A stretch of 64,000 nt of DNA from the NCBI RefSeq assembly GCF_014287775.1, contig NZ_JACOOZ010000004.1, forward strand, positions 1 through 64,000, given 5' to 3'. Position 1 is the first letter of the stretch. Every line of letters begins with the position of its first letter. Below, in pieces: positions 41,213 to 50,583 of the stretch. The notes beneath the pieces are model-generated. The model was not told where the DNA came from. It saw only the letters and a program-made list of their open reading frames with translations, and searched no databases. The stretch comes from Eubacterium_G segne. Lineage in GTDB: Bacteria > Bacillota > Clostridia > Lachnospirales > Lachnospiraceae. Both the position numbers and the translations under genes were made by a program.

Positions 41213-43192
41213 TCATTTATTATACATAAGCTTCAACTCTGCCAATTTTTCACGCATTTCTATTGCAGTTTCAAAATCTAATTCCGCTGCTGCCTTCTGC
41301 ATCTTCTTTTCTACTTTATCCATAAGCTTCTTAAGTTCCTTCTTATCCATAGATTCAGGATCTTTTTCAATGTCATTAATTCTCTTATCAACTTCCTTAG
41401 AAATACTTATAAGGTCTCTAACTGCTTTCTTAATGGTAGTTGGCGTAATGCCATTCTCCTTATTGTATTTTTCCTGTATTTCACGACGTCTGTTTGTTTC
41501 AGAAATAGCCTTGTCCATAGACTCTGTAATGGAATCTGCATACATAATTACATGACCTTCCGAGTTTCTCGCCGCTCTTCCTATAGTCTGTATCAGCGAT
41601 GTTTCTGAACGCAAAAAACCTTCCTTGTCAGCATCTAATATGGCAACAAGGGATATTTCCGGTATATCCAGACCTTCTCTTAAAAGGTTAATTCCAACCA
41701 AAACATCAAACACGTCTAATCGCATGTCACGTATTATCTCAGTTCTTTCAAGAGTATCTATGTCAGAATGGAGATACTTAACCCTGATGCCCACATCCTT
41801 CATGTAATCCGTAAGGTCTTCCGCCATTCTCTTAGTTAATGTAGTAACTAAAATTTTATTTTTCTTTTCCACTTCTTTATTTATTTCAGATACAAGGTCA
41901 TCAATCTGCCCCTTAACAGGCCGCACATCAATTTTCGGATCTAACAGTCCTGTCGGTCTGATAATCTGTTCTGCCCTAAGCAGCTCATGCTCCTCCTCGT
42001 ACACATTAGGAGTAGCTGACACAAAAAGCATCTGGTCTATCATTCCCTCAAATTCCTCAAATTTAAGAGGACGGTTATCTTTGGCTGAAGGCAGTCTGAA
42101 CCCGTAATTAACTAAGGTTGTCTTTCTTGACTGGTCGCCATTATACATACCACGAACCTGTGGAAGAGTAATATGGCTTTCGTCAACTATCGTTAAAAAA
42201 TCGTCTCCAAAATATTCCATTAAGGTATGAGGTGTAGCTCCCGGCTCTAATCCTGCCATATGTCTTGAATAATTCTCAATTCCTGAGCAGATTCCCGTTT
42301 CCCTGAGCATTTCCATGTCAAAATTGGTACGCTCCGCAATTCGCTGCGCCTCTATCAGCTTGTCCTCTGACTTAAAATATGCCACCTGCTCAGCCAGCTC
42401 TGCCTCAATTGCCTTTATAGCCCCTTCCATTCTCTCCGGTGGAATAACATAATGTGAATTAGGGAATATGGCAACGTGCTCTAGCTCCCTTTTCACCTCA
42501 CCTGTTAATGTATCAATTTCTGTAATTCTTTCTATTTCATCATCAAAAAATTCCACTCTCACTGCACTGTCCGTGTAAGATGCCGGAAAAATCTCCAGAT
42601 TCTCCCCCCGGACTCTAAATGTACCTCTTTTAAAATCCATATCATTTCTATCATATTGGATTTCAATAAGCTTGTGGATAATGTCATCCCTGTCCCTTAT
42701 GGTTCCCGGACGCAATGAAATGACCATGTTCTTGTAATCTATGGGATCACCTAATCCGTAAATACAGGAAACAGAAGAAACTATAATAACATCTCTTCTT
42801 TCAATAAGTGCCATAGTAGCCGAATGTCTAAGCTTATCAATCTCATCATTTATGGCACTATCCTTTTCTATATAAGTATCTGTACTAGGCACATACGCTT
42901 CCGGCTGATAATAATCATAGTAGGAAACAAAATATTCCACTGCATTGTTTGGGAAAAATTCTTTAAATTCCCCATACAGCTGTGCCGCCAATGTTTTGTT
43001 ATGTGCTAAAATTAATGTAGGCTTATTAAGTTGGGCGATAACATTCGCCATGGTAAAGGTCTTTCCTGAGCCTGTAACTCCCAACAGTGTTTCAAACTGA
43101 TTGCCCTTCTTAAATCCCTCAACCAACTCCTTAATTGCCTGGGGCTGGTCTCCTGTAGGTTTATATTGTGACACTAATTCAAAATGATCCAT
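41213..43192 (-). CDS. uvrB: Excinuclease ABC subunit B
   Basis: A 659-residue DNA helicase-like protein that receives damaged DNA from UvrA and recruits UvrC. Walker A is LLGVTGSGKTFTMANVIAQ (about residues 38-56), the beta-hairpin is YYDYYQPEAYVPSTDTYIEK, the DEAD-like box is TIVDESHITLPQ, and helicase motif VI is QTIGRAARNSEGHVIMYAD. The C-terminal UVR motif (ELDFETAIEMREKLAELK) is present. Full length. First gene of the uvrBA pair. Confidence 0.98.
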   Translation of the reverse strand: MDHFELVSQYKPTGDQPQAIKELVEGFKKGNQFETLLGVTGSGKTFTMANVIAQLNKPTLILAHNKTLAAQLYGEFKEFFPNNAVEYFVSYYDYYQPEAYVPSTDTYIEKDSAINDEIDKLRHSATMALIERRDVIIVSSVSCIYGLGDPIDYKNMVISLRPGTIRDRDDIIHKLIEIQYDRNDMDFKRGTFRVRGENLEIFPASYTDSAVRVEFFDDEIERITEIDTLTGEVKRELEHVAIFPNSHYVIPPERMEGAIKAIEAELAEQVAYFKSEDKLIEAQRIAERTNFDMEMLRETGICSGIENYSRHMAGLEPGATPHTLMEYFGDDFLTIVDESHITLPQVRGMYNGDQSRKTTLVNYGFRLPSAKDNRPLKFEEFEGMIDQMLFVSATPNVYEEEHELLRAEQIIRPTGLLDPKIDVRPVKGQIDDLVSEINKEVEKKNKILVTTLTKRMAEDLTDYMKDVGIRVKYLHSDIDTLERTEIIRDMRLDVFDVLVGINLLREGLDIPEISLVAILDADKEGFLRSETSLIQTIGRAARNSEGHVIMYADSITESMDKAISETNRRREIQEKYNKENGITPTTIKKAVRDLISISKEVDKRINDIEKDPESMDKKELKKLMDKVEKKMQKAAAELDFETAIEMREKLAELKLMYNK

Positions 43193-43292
43193 AAATGCTC
43201 CTAATCCGCTCTAATCCGGCGATTATATTTTAGAAATAGTAATTGTATTCTTAGTATGTTACTTGTCAAGTATATCATTCAAATAAAAAAAA

Positions 43293-43330
43293 GTACAGAA
43301 CAAATCGAATGTTTGTTCTGTACCTTCTTT
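43293..43330 (-). terminator. Terminator after the DivIVA-like gene
   Basis: On the minus strand, GTACAGAACAAA and TTTGTTCTGTAC form a 12-bp stem around a 7-base loop, followed by a run of eight T. It ends the Tad/DUF192/DivIVA transcript before uvrB. Confidence 0.92.
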
Positions 43331-43341
43331 TAAAATATACC

Positions 43342-44235
43342 TTATTCTTCCTCAGCCTTAAACTGATCCTTTATAATCTCGCTTGTTTTTTCAAACTGAC
43401 CTGACCAAACAGAAATAATATCCTGCATTTCAGAGAGTTTAGCCTTAAGCATGTCATCTAATTTTAAGTTTAATGAATCAAGCATTTTCATATTGTGATC
43501 CAGATTACTTGAAGCCAAAGCCAGTTTTTCTTCTAAATCCGCAATAATAACTTTTTTTCTGTTGTTTTCTTCCGTTAATTTGGCATTTGATTCTTTGTAG
43601 CTCTCAATTGCACTTTCCTGAAGCTTTCTTTCTGTTTCCTCTCTATTTTGAAGCTTGCTTGTAAGATTTTGAATTTCTCTATCCTTCTGTTCAATAGTTT
43701 CAGCTATGTATCTTTCTTTTTCTGCAATGGTATCATTAACATATTTGTCTTTCTCAGCCATTGCTTTTTCGTATGCCTGCTCTTTTTCCGCAAGTGCTTC
43801 CTGCAAACTAATGTTCAAATCAGCTTCCATTCTCCTTATCTGCTGATTCTTCTCTTCAATAATAGAATGGATACGGCTTTCCTTCTCAATATTCTCATTT
43901 TCCAGCTTCTTAGTAGCTTCTTCTATTGCACTTTGAAGCTTAGCCTCATATTCTTCCCTAGCCTTATCAACTTCCTTTTTCTTCTGTATTTTTACAAGTT
44001 TAATTTCCTGCTGCCAGCTTAAATAGCTGTTTTTCATATCATCTCTCTCGCATTCAGCGTCGTGAACAGCATCTTTTAACTTTTCTATTTCAAGCTCTGT
44101 CTCTCTTTTTAATGTCCTTATATATTCGTTTACACTTTTTTTATCATAACCTCTATAAGAAGTTTTAAACTGACTCTCCATTTCAGCATCGGCTCTTAAT
44201 GATTCTATGGAAACCGAATTGTCTTTACCCAACAT
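43342..44235 (-). CDS. DivIVA-domain-like coiled-coil protein
   Basis: A 297-residue protein. The N-terminal FKTSYRGYDKKSVNEYIRTL resembles the DivIVA/GpsB lipid-binding N-domain (GYDxxxVNEYI), and nearly all of residues 45-260 is one long charged coiled coil. DivIVA-like proteins mark cell poles or septa and organise wall synthesis or secretion machines there. It is the last gene of the transcript that starts with the pilus genes, 3 bp after the DUF192 gene. A role in placing the Tad machine at the pole is possible but inferred. Confidence 0.7.
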   Translation of the reverse strand: MLGKDNSVSIESLRADAEMESQFKTSYRGYDKKSVNEYIRTLKRETELEIEKLKDAVHDAECERDDMKNSYLSWQQEIKLVKIQKKKEVDKAREEYEAKLQSAIEEATKKLENENIEKESRIHSIIEEKNQQIRRMEADLNISLQEALAEKEQAYEKAMAEKDKYVNDTIAEKERYIAETIEQKDREIQNLTSKLQNREETERKLQESAIESYKESNAKLTEENNRKKVIIADLEEKLALASSNLDHNMKMLDSLNLKLDDMLKAKLSEMQDIISVWSGQFEKTSEIIKDQFKAEEE

Positions 44236-44238
44236 TGT

Positions 44239-44586
44239 TTATTTTACCTCCAACATATCATCTTTTTTTATGTTAAACCTTTTTGCCGTTCCTTCCGGAA
44301 ACTCTATAAGGTATTTTGCCTTCTTTACCCTTTTGCAACACTTAGCTTTTGGTACTGCTTCATCCACCTGAACAACTTTGCTTTCTTTATTTATGTAAAC
44401 CACATCAATGGGTGCCTTCATAAAGAAAGTGTGTATCTGGGAACATGGTTTTATCATTAATCCCCCCATACTGCGAATCTGCCCTTCTGATTTTCCCATA
44501 AGTCCCATAAATCTTGTCCAAAAATTGTTTGCCAGGGAAATTTTACAGATATTTACGTTATTTATGTATAAGTCTAATCTCTGCAT
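44239..44586 (-). CDS. DUF192 family protein
   Basis: A 115-residue protein with the DUF192 core: LANNFWTRFMGLMGKSE, SQIHTFFMKAPIDVVYINKE and YLIEFPEGTAKRFNIKKDD. The family is widespread; biochemical function is not established. Most DUF192 proteins outside pilus loci have signal peptides, but this one has none. In several Clostridia it follows tad genes, as here, with 19 bp between it and tadC, so a pilus-related role is plausible. Confidence 0.8.
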   Translation of the reverse strand: MQRLDLYINNVNICKISLANNFWTRFMGLMGKSEGQIRSMGGLMIKPCSQIHTFFMKAPIDVVYINKESKVVQVDEAVPKAKCCKRVKKAKYLIEFPEGTAKRFNIKKDDMLEVK

Positions 44587-44605
44587 TTTGTCTTCCTTCT
44601 TATAT

Positions 44606-45547
44606 TTAGCCTAAAATATCCATTATATTCAAAGCTGCCGGTCCCAGCAGAACGATAAATATAACAGGGAATACAAACAATACCATAGGAATGAGCATCT
44701 TAACCGGTGCCTCCTTTGCCTTTCTTGCAGCTGTTCTCTTTCTTTCATTTCTAAGAACTTCCGCCTGAGACCTAAGAACTGTCTGTATAGATGTACCTAA
44801 CTGATCTGCCTGAATCATTGCAGTAAGAAATGTTGTAAGTTCCTTTACTTTACAACGCTGTGCCAAATCAAGGTAAGCTTCTCTCTTACTTACACCACGT
44901 TGTATATCTCTGGTTGCCTGTATAAGTTGTTCCATAACAACGGTTTTATTTCTCTCATACAATCTCATTAATGCAGCATCAAATCCAAGACCTGCTTCTA
45001 CACTTACAACCAGCAAGTCCATTACATCCGGCAAATCTAAACGTATACTTTCCTGATACTTTTTAGATTTTCCTTTAAGCATTTCTCCCGGAATTAACAT
45101 TCCAACTAATCCGCAAAAAATCATTGCCAGCACAAATTTATTGACACCCACATGTAATCTCATGCATATAATCATTGATAATATAACACCAACAAGTGCA
45201 CATACAAGTTTAATAACTAAAAACTGCTCCGATGTTATATCCCACTGAACTATTGCTAACATATCATCAACTGTGCTATGCTTGTTCTCTTTTTCCTTCT
45301 GTCTGTTTCTTTTTGCAACTTTTTTTCTATTTTCTTCTTTCTTACGCTTTATTGCCTCTGAAACTTTAACTTTTTCTTTTTTAACATCATCAGCAATACT
45401 CTTTTCTTTTTCATTTCTAATATCTCTTATTCGCTCATTCTGTCTGTCAACGCCTGCTCCAACTCCCGAAAACAATCCTAAAAACAGTCCGAAAATAGCT
45501 ACAGCAACAAGAAATGATATTAATAATGCTAATATATCCATAAACAT
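44606..45547 (-). CDS. tadC: Tad pilus inner-membrane platform protein TadC
   Basis: A 313-residue type II secretion F-domain protein. After an N-terminal membrane helix and a Lys/Glu-rich coiled region come two helices near residues 115-155 and the F domain (DVMDLLVVSVEAGLGFDAALM, DIQRGVSKREAYLDLAQRCK), ending in a C-terminal transmembrane segment. With TadB it forms the membrane platform on which the TadA motor drives pilin extrusion. The tadB stop is 6 bp upstream. Confidence 0.9.
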   Translation of the reverse strand: MFMDILALLISFLVAVAIFGLFLGLFSGVGAGVDRQNERIRDIRNEKEKSIADDVKKEKVKVSEAIKRKKEENRKKVAKRNRQKEKENKHSTVDDMLAIVQWDITSEQFLVIKLVCALVGVILSMIICMRLHVGVNKFVLAMIFCGLVGMLIPGEMLKGKSKKYQESIRLDLPDVMDLLVVSVEAGLGFDAALMRLYERNKTVVMEQLIQATRDIQRGVSKREAYLDLAQRCKVKELTTFLTAMIQADQLGTSIQTVLRSQAEVLRNERKRTAARKAKEAPVKMLIPMVLFVFPVIFIVLLGPAALNIMDILG

Positions 45548-45553
45548 ACCTCA

Positions 45554-46528
45554 TTAATACTTAATGTCTACAACCTTATTTATCATTATAAATCCAATAA
45601 CCTCTAAAATTACACTTATAAGAAGTAAAATATTTCCTATAACTGTATTAAACAGCGGTCTTGCATATACCGGATTTATCATACTGATTAAAACCAATAA
45701 AATAACCGGAAGTGCACCAATTATATATCCTGAAATTTTTCCACTTGACGTTAATGTCTTTATTTCTTCCTTAAGATCTAATCTGTTACGAATAGTTTCT
45801 GATATTTTATCAAGAACTTCAGTTAAATTACCACCAACTTTTCTTTGGATAAGTATGGTCTGGCAAAGCATTTCCAAGTCATCACTTCCGATTCTCTCAC
45901 ATAAAGAGTTAAAACTTGCCTCTAATGTCATACCTCTTTGAGTTTCCCTTGTTACTCTCCCAAATTCCTCTGCCATAGGTCCTTCCATGTCAACTGCTAT
46001 ATTTCCCATTGCTGTCTGAAAAGAATGTCCCGCCTTTAAGGCATTTGTAATAACAGTTATACCTTCTATTAACTGTGACTCCAAAGTTTCCTTTCTCTTC
46101 TTTTTCTTTTTTTGAATAAAAAGTAATGGGCCAAATGCTGCTATAAGTGCGACAATGATACAAATAGCAATGTACACTCCAAGCATCATCATTATGGTTG
46201 GTAAACCAATTGTTATTGCCACCCATAATGTCACAAAGGTCTGAACCGGCATCTTCATGCCAAGATTATAAAGTTCTTCCTCTAAAAGCTGTAATTTCTT
46301 ATGAGTAGTAGCAAATACACTGACCTTCTTCTTTTCCTTTTTTATTTTTAAATTTAATTTTCCCTTTTTCTTATCGCTTTTATTCCTTTCTTCTTCGCTA
46401 ACCAAACCCATAACTCTGTCTTGAGTTTTTCTTTTACTTTCCGTAAAATTCTGTATTAAAATCACATACAGGCAAAAAAGAAATACCATTGCACATAAGC
46501 AAATCATTAATATTCTTATCATAGACAC
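45554..46528 (-). CDS. tadB: Tad pilus inner-membrane platform protein TadB
   Basis: A 324-residue F-domain protein with N-terminal helix MICLCAMVFLFCLYVILI, a basic linker, a pair of helices (residues 110-150), the domain EGITVITNALKAGHSFQTAM with RETQRGMTLEASFNSLCER, and two C-terminal membrane helices. It partners TadC and lies 21 bp after tadA. The internal order matches other Firmicute tad loci. Confidence 0.9.
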   Translation of the reverse strand: MSMIRILMICLCAMVFLFCLYVILIQNFTESKRKTQDRVMGLVSEEERNKSDKKKGKLNLKIKKEKKKVSVFATTHKKLQLLEEELYNLGMKMPVQTFVTLWVAITIGLPTIMMMLGVYIAICIIVALIAAFGPLLFIQKKKKKRKETLESQLIEGITVITNALKAGHSFQTAMGNIAVDMEGPMAEEFGRVTRETQRGMTLEASFNSLCERIGSDDLEMLCQTILIQRKVGGNLTEVLDKISETIRNRLDLKEEIKTLTSSGKISGYIIGALPVILLVLISMINPVYARPLFNTVIGNILLLISVILEVIGFIMINKVVDIKY

Positions 46529-46549
46529 TCCTATCTGTTCTGCAAATTG

Positions 46550-47953
46550 CTAGAAGAACCAGTGGTCATCTACCTGAACTCCACTTGCTGTTATCTTCTC
46601 ACAACATTTCGGTCTGATACCGGTACTGTAAAAATCACCAACAGACATATTATTTTCATCATAGCCTTCCTGACGATACTTAAATATTTCCTGCATGGTA
46701 ATGGTATTCCCTTCCATACCGGTTACTTCACATATACTTGTAATTTTTCTTGATCCATCTCTAAGTCTTGCCTGCTGAACAATAAGATCAATGGCACCTG
46801 CAACCTGCTGTCTGATAGCTGATACCGGTAAGTCCATTCCTGCCATCATAACCATTGTTTCGATACGTGCCAAACAGTCTCTTGCTGAGTTAGCATGAGC
46901 AGTAGTTATAGAACCTTCATGACCTGTATTCATAGCCTGAAGCATATCTAATGTCTCGCCTCCACGAACTTCTCCGACGATAATTCTATCCGGTCTCATT
47001 CTCAATGCATTACGAACCAAATCTCTTATGGTTATGGCTCCATTTCCCTCTAAGTTAGCCGGTCTGCTTTCCAATGTAACAACATGTTCCTGCATCAGTC
47101 TAAGTTCAGCTGCATCTTCTATTGTTACAATTCTTTCATTGGACGGTATAAAGGCAGAAAGCACATTAAGTAATGTTGTCTTACCTGAACCGGTACCACC
47201 GGATACAAGAATATTTAACTTGCCCCTAACTGCCGCTTCAAGAAACTCTGCCATATCATCTGAAAGTGAACCGAATTGCTTTAAATTTTCTACTGAAAGT
47301 GGTTTCTTAGAAAACTTTCTTATTGTAATTGTTGTTCCGCCTAATGCTAATGGTGGCATTATGGCGTTAACACGGGAACCATCTTCAAGTCTGGCATCAA
47401 CCATAGGATTTGAATCATCTATTCTTCGTCCTAAAGGTGTTACTATTCTGTCAATAGTTCTCCTAACATGTTCTTCATTTTTGAAAGTTACATTTGTTTT
47501 CAGTAACTTTCCCTTACGTTCTACATATATCTGCTTAGCACCATTAACCATGATTTCAGATACGCTGTCATCATTAATCAGGTTTTCAAGAGGTCCTAAT
47601 CCAACAATCTCATCTATTACATTTTTTGTAATAGTCATTTTTTCAGTATTATTTATCTCCGGATGACTTTCTGTTAAATACTCGTCAATAAGAGATTTTA
47701 TTGTATCTATTGTAACTTCATCCTGCTTGGCTAACACCTTTGTAACTTCTCTGTGAGTTTCATCCTGCACTGCTACAAACTGTTCGTCATCTGCTCCCGG
47801 AATTATATATGTATCATTTGCGCCTACCGTACCGGCAGTCTGCTTTAATGAATAATTTTTTTGTTCTTCCTTTTCTGCCGCAGCTATTGCCTCTTTTTTC
47901 TGCTGAGCTTCCTTTTCATTGTTAGCTGTAGTAATTCTCTCTAATAATCCCAT
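46550..47953 (-). CDS. tadA: Tad pilus secretion ATPase TadA (CpaF)
   Basis: A 467-residue hexameric motor of the type IV secretion ATPase superfamily. The N-terminal domain includes SVSEIMVNGAKQIYVERKGK. Walker A is LVSGGTGSGKTTLLNVLSAF, the Asp box is RIVTIEDAAELRL, Walker B IIVGEVRGGETLDMLQAMNT and the His box GSITTAHANSARDCLARIET. A short C-terminal extension ends DDHWFF. It powers both assembly and retraction of Flp pili. It follows the TadZ/CpaE-like gene by 11 bp. Confidence 0.95.
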   Translation of the reverse strand: MGLLERITTANNEKEAQQKKEAIAAAEKEEQKNYSLKQTAGTVGANDTYIIPGADDEQFVAVQDETHREVTKVLAKQDEVTIDTIKSLIDEYLTESHPEINNTEKMTITKNVIDEIVGLGPLENLINDDSVSEIMVNGAKQIYVERKGKLLKTNVTFKNEEHVRRTIDRIVTPLGRRIDDSNPMVDARLEDGSRVNAIMPPLALGGTTITIRKFSKKPLSVENLKQFGSLSDDMAEFLEAAVRGKLNILVSGGTGSGKTTLLNVLSAFIPSNERIVTIEDAAELRLMQEHVVTLESRPANLEGNGAITIRDLVRNALRMRPDRIIVGEVRGGETLDMLQAMNTGHEGSITTAHANSARDCLARIETMVMMAGMDLPVSAIRQQVAGAIDLIVQQARLRDGSRKITSICEVTGMEGNTITMQEIFKYRQEGYDENNMSVGDFYSTGIRPKCCEKITASGVQVDDHWFF

Positions 47954-47964
47954 CTAAAATCTCC

Positions 47965-49104
47965 TTATATGTCCTGACTGTTTACATAATTCAATATGGC
48001 TTTTGATGCTTTAGAGCGAGGTGCAACATCTACAAGAGGAATACCTCTGTTAATAGCCGAGATTGCACTTTTAGAGTCACGTGGTATTACTAAATCCATG
48101 TCCTTATTCAAAGTGGACTCCATATCTTTTCTCTTTATGTATGATTCTCCATCCTTATTCAGTACCATCTTAACTTTATCAAAATGTCCTAATGTCTTCA
48201 AAACATCCAAGCACACTTTTGTATTCTTTAATGTTGATATTTCCGGATTTGTAACAAAATAGATACTGTCTGAAATATCTAATGCATGCAAAACAAACTC
48301 GTCAATTGTAGGACTCATATCGAAAATAATATAGTCAAATTCCTTTTTTAGTACATCTGCAATCATGCTTATATGCTCAGGTTTAACTATTTCTGCAAGC
48401 TCCGGAGATGCTGGTGCACATAAAATACTTACCCCTGTATTATGCTTATAGAGATAACGTTTAATTGATGAACGGCTAAAAGAACCTTCCTTTACTAAAT
48501 CTGATATGGTTTCAAATCTTGGTACATTCATAAAAATTCCAACGTCACCAAACTGTAAATCTAAATCAATAAGCACTACATCTTTTCCTTTTTCCTGCAA
48601 TGCAGTAGCTAAATTAACTGATACAGTGCTTTTTCCCGTTCCACCTTTCGTACCAAAAACGGAGATAGTTTTTCCATTCTTAGTTCCAACAAATCCATCT
48701 TCTGATTCTTCGCTGTCATCTACTGTTGCAATATTTTCCTTTTCAATTTCACCTACAATGCTTCTGTATATGGAATCTTCATTATCGTCCTTAGAAATAA
48801 CCTTTGTTATTCCACATTCCATAGCTTTAGTTAATACATTAACATCATAGTTTCCTGTAATCAAAATCAAAGCCTTATCTTTTACAGTTCTATTTATTTT
48901 TTCTACAAAATTACTCTCTGCATCTGCAAACTGCTCTGAATATATGATAATGGCGTCACAATCACTGACTGTAATTTTATCTAAATTTCTAGGCTCAAGT
49001 TCTAACAATCCTGCAAATTCAAATCCACTACCATTTATAATCTTTTTTAAATATGCATTACCGCTTTCAGTGGTAAGCCCTAATACTTCGTACTTTCCTG
49101 CCAT
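47965..49104 (-). CDS. TadZ/CpaE-like pilus localization ATPase
   Basis: A 379-residue protein with a receiver-like N-terminal domain (residues 1-120, without a convincing full phosphorylation site) and a ParA/MinD-type ATPase domain. The deviant Walker A is VFGTKGGTGKSTVSVNLATA, Walker A' VVLIDLDLQFGDVGIFM and Walker B DYIIFDMSPTIDEFVLHALD. CpaE/TadZ proteins direct the Tad machine to a cell pole. It lies 24 bp after the CpaB-like gene in the operon. Confidence 0.88.
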   Translation of the reverse strand: MAGKYEVLGLTTESGNAYLKKIINGSGFEFAGLLELEPRNLDKITVSDCDAIIIYSEQFADAESNFVEKINRTVKDKALILITGNYDVNVLTKAMECGITKVISKDDNEDSIYRSIVGEIEKENIATVDDSEESEDGFVGTKNGKTISVFGTKGGTGKSTVSVNLATALQEKGKDVVLIDLDLQFGDVGIFMNVPRFETISDLVKEGSFSRSSIKRYLYKHNTGVSILCAPASPELAEIVKPEHISMIADVLKKEFDYIIFDMSPTIDEFVLHALDISDSIYFVTNPEISTLKNTKVCLDVLKTLGHFDKVKMVLNKDGESYIKRKDMESTLNKDMDLVIPRDSKSAISAINRGIPLVDVAPRSKASKAILNYVNSQDI

Positions 49105-49128
49105 TACATTATATTCCTTTCTTTAAAT

Positions 49129-49869
49129 TTATTCTTTTATCATATCTGATGAAGAGTAAGGTCCACCATGAATTACACGGTTATTATTCTTGTATCTAAG
49201 AGAGATTGATACCTTGCCCATTTCTTTTGCAGTAGCAAGTTTTGCACACTGTTTAGGTGAAAGTTCAAGAGTCAAACTTGTATAAACATCTAAAGGTGTT
49301 GTTGTATATCCCTCGTCACCGACGCGAAGTACCTTTACTGCTTCAGCTATAACTGATGTAACCTTTCCTTTTACTTCCATATTCTGTCTGTCTTCTGTTC
49401 CAACCTTCTGTACAGGTGAACCATCCACTACTGCTATTACATCTACTAAGTCACCGGCTTCTATATAACCTGCAACCCCTGTATCATGGTCAACTTCCAC
49501 TGACATTGCTCTTTTTCCTTCCGCAATCTGATAAGATAAAGATGCACCGCCGTTTTTACTTGATACAAACTTAGATGTTATAAGCTGTTCATCAGCCACA
49601 ATATCGTCTTTTGCAACAGAGCCAACTACATCTGCTCTCTGTCTTGCAGCCTTTGGATGAATACCGTCTACAGGCATATCAACTTCTTTTACCATCTTGT
49701 CTGTAACCGTTGTATTAGCCGGAATATCAGTTAATGCCACTACAACTTTCTCTGTTTTATAATTTACGCTGCCGTCTCCGTTCTTCTTGTCATAGGAACT
49801 TAAGAATCCATATATTAATACTGAACTTAATAAAGCTGCAACTACTGCTATTATGTATATTTTTTTCAT
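49129..49869 (-). CDS. cpaB: CpaB/RcpC-like SAF-domain protein
   Basis: A 246-residue protein with an N-terminal signal anchor (IYIIAVVAALLSSVLIYGFL) and a SAF domain starting VVVALTDIPANTTVTDKMV, with YQIAEGKRAMSVEVDHDTG and GYIEAGDLVDVIAVVDG further on. CpaB proteins sit at the outer face of the membrane in Tad pilus systems and may bind cell-wall carbohydrate. It lies between tadE and the TadZ/CpaE-like gene, as in other Firmicute Tad loci. Confidence 0.85.
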   Translation of the reverse strand: MKKIYIIAVVAALLSSVLIYGFLSSYDKKNGDGSVNYKTEKVVVALTDIPANTTVTDKMVKEVDMPVDGIHPKAARQRADVVGSVAKDDIVADEQLITSKFVSSKNGGASLSYQIAEGKRAMSVEVDHDTGVAGYIEAGDLVDVIAVVDGSPVQKVGTEDRQNMEVKGKVTSVIAEAVKVLRVGDEGYTTTPLDVYTSLTLELSPKQCAKLATAKEMGKVSISLRYKNNNRVIHGGPYSSSDMIKE

Positions 49870-49929
49870 TATTTTTTACTCCGTTCTACCGCATAACCAA
49901 TGCGATGCTTTTTATATTTTAATTGTCTT

Positions 49930-50331
49930 TTACCTTGCTCCTACATTTTTAGACTTAGCCTCATAATATTCGCCAAAAGCTGTCTGTCCTACGAATGTAA
50001 GCATTTTAACTTTACATTCCACACTGACCGTAACCTTTTCATTATCTATGTCTACGTCAATTTTAGGAGATTCTGCACCCTTGCTAAGGTTATCCCTAAC
50101 TCTTTTTTTTGTATCATCAATTAATTTGTTCTTTTCAGAATCTTCAATGTCTGCACCATTTATAACAGCATATCTGACTCCTGAAAAAGCGGCACTCTCT
50201 ATTGAATATTTATTTGAATATGCCCATCCCATATCTATTATTCCACACAATATGGTCAAAAGTAAGGGTACAACAAGTGCAAATTCCACCATAGACTGAC
50301 CCTTTTCGCTTTTAAGAATTTTTTTAATCAC
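49930..50331 (-). CDS. tadE: TadE-like minor pseudopilin
   Basis: About 133 residues if started at GTG 50331, which has GGGAGGT at ideal distance; the longer frame from ATG 50349 lacks such a site. The N-terminus KSEKGQSMVEFALVVPLLLT is a prepilin-like signal with the EF pair and a hydrophobic helix, typical of TadE/TadF pseudopilins processed by the locus peptidase. The rest is a small soluble beta-rich domain. It is 60 bp upstream of cpaB and 65 bp downstream of the first flp gene. Confidence 0.85.
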   Translation of the reverse strand: MIKKILKSEKGQSMVEFALVVPLLLTILCGIIDMGWAYSNKYSIESAAFSGVRYAVINGADIEDSEKNKLIDDTKKRVRDNLSKGAESPKIDVDIDNEKVTVSVECKVKMLTFVGQTAFGEYYEAKSKNVGAR

Positions 50332-50413
50332 ATTATTACCTCCCACCATCTTATATGTAAATCAATCTCGCAAGTATAAATATTTTAAAAGGTCTAAACT
50401 GCACCTTTTACAC

Positions 50414-50572
50414 TTATTTTATTACATTTTTGTTGATTTCTGCATATTTGCTATCTAATTTAGTGCCAACGGTTGTAAGTGCTGCAACAACTACCAATGC
50501 AATAAGACCTATTATCAATACATACTCTACCATTCCCTGACCTTCCTCATTTCTAAGAAAACTTCTAAGCAT
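50414..50572 (-). CDS. flp: Flp-type major pilin 1
   Basis: A 52-residue prepilin from ATG 50572 (GGAGAAAAAAC before it). The class IVb leader MLRSFLRNEEGQGMVEYVL gives a cleavage site after Gly (G/MVEY) and the Glu-Tyr pair required for assembly, followed by the hydrophobic IIGLIALVVVAALTTV. It is cleaved by the peptidase encoded directly upstream and polymerised into the Flp pilus. A second Flp gene lies at 51489-51644. Confidence 0.92.
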   Translation of the reverse strand: MLRSFLRNEEGQGMVEYVLIIGLIALVVVAALTTVGTKLDSKYAEINKNVIK

Positions 50573-50583
50573 TGTTTTTTCTC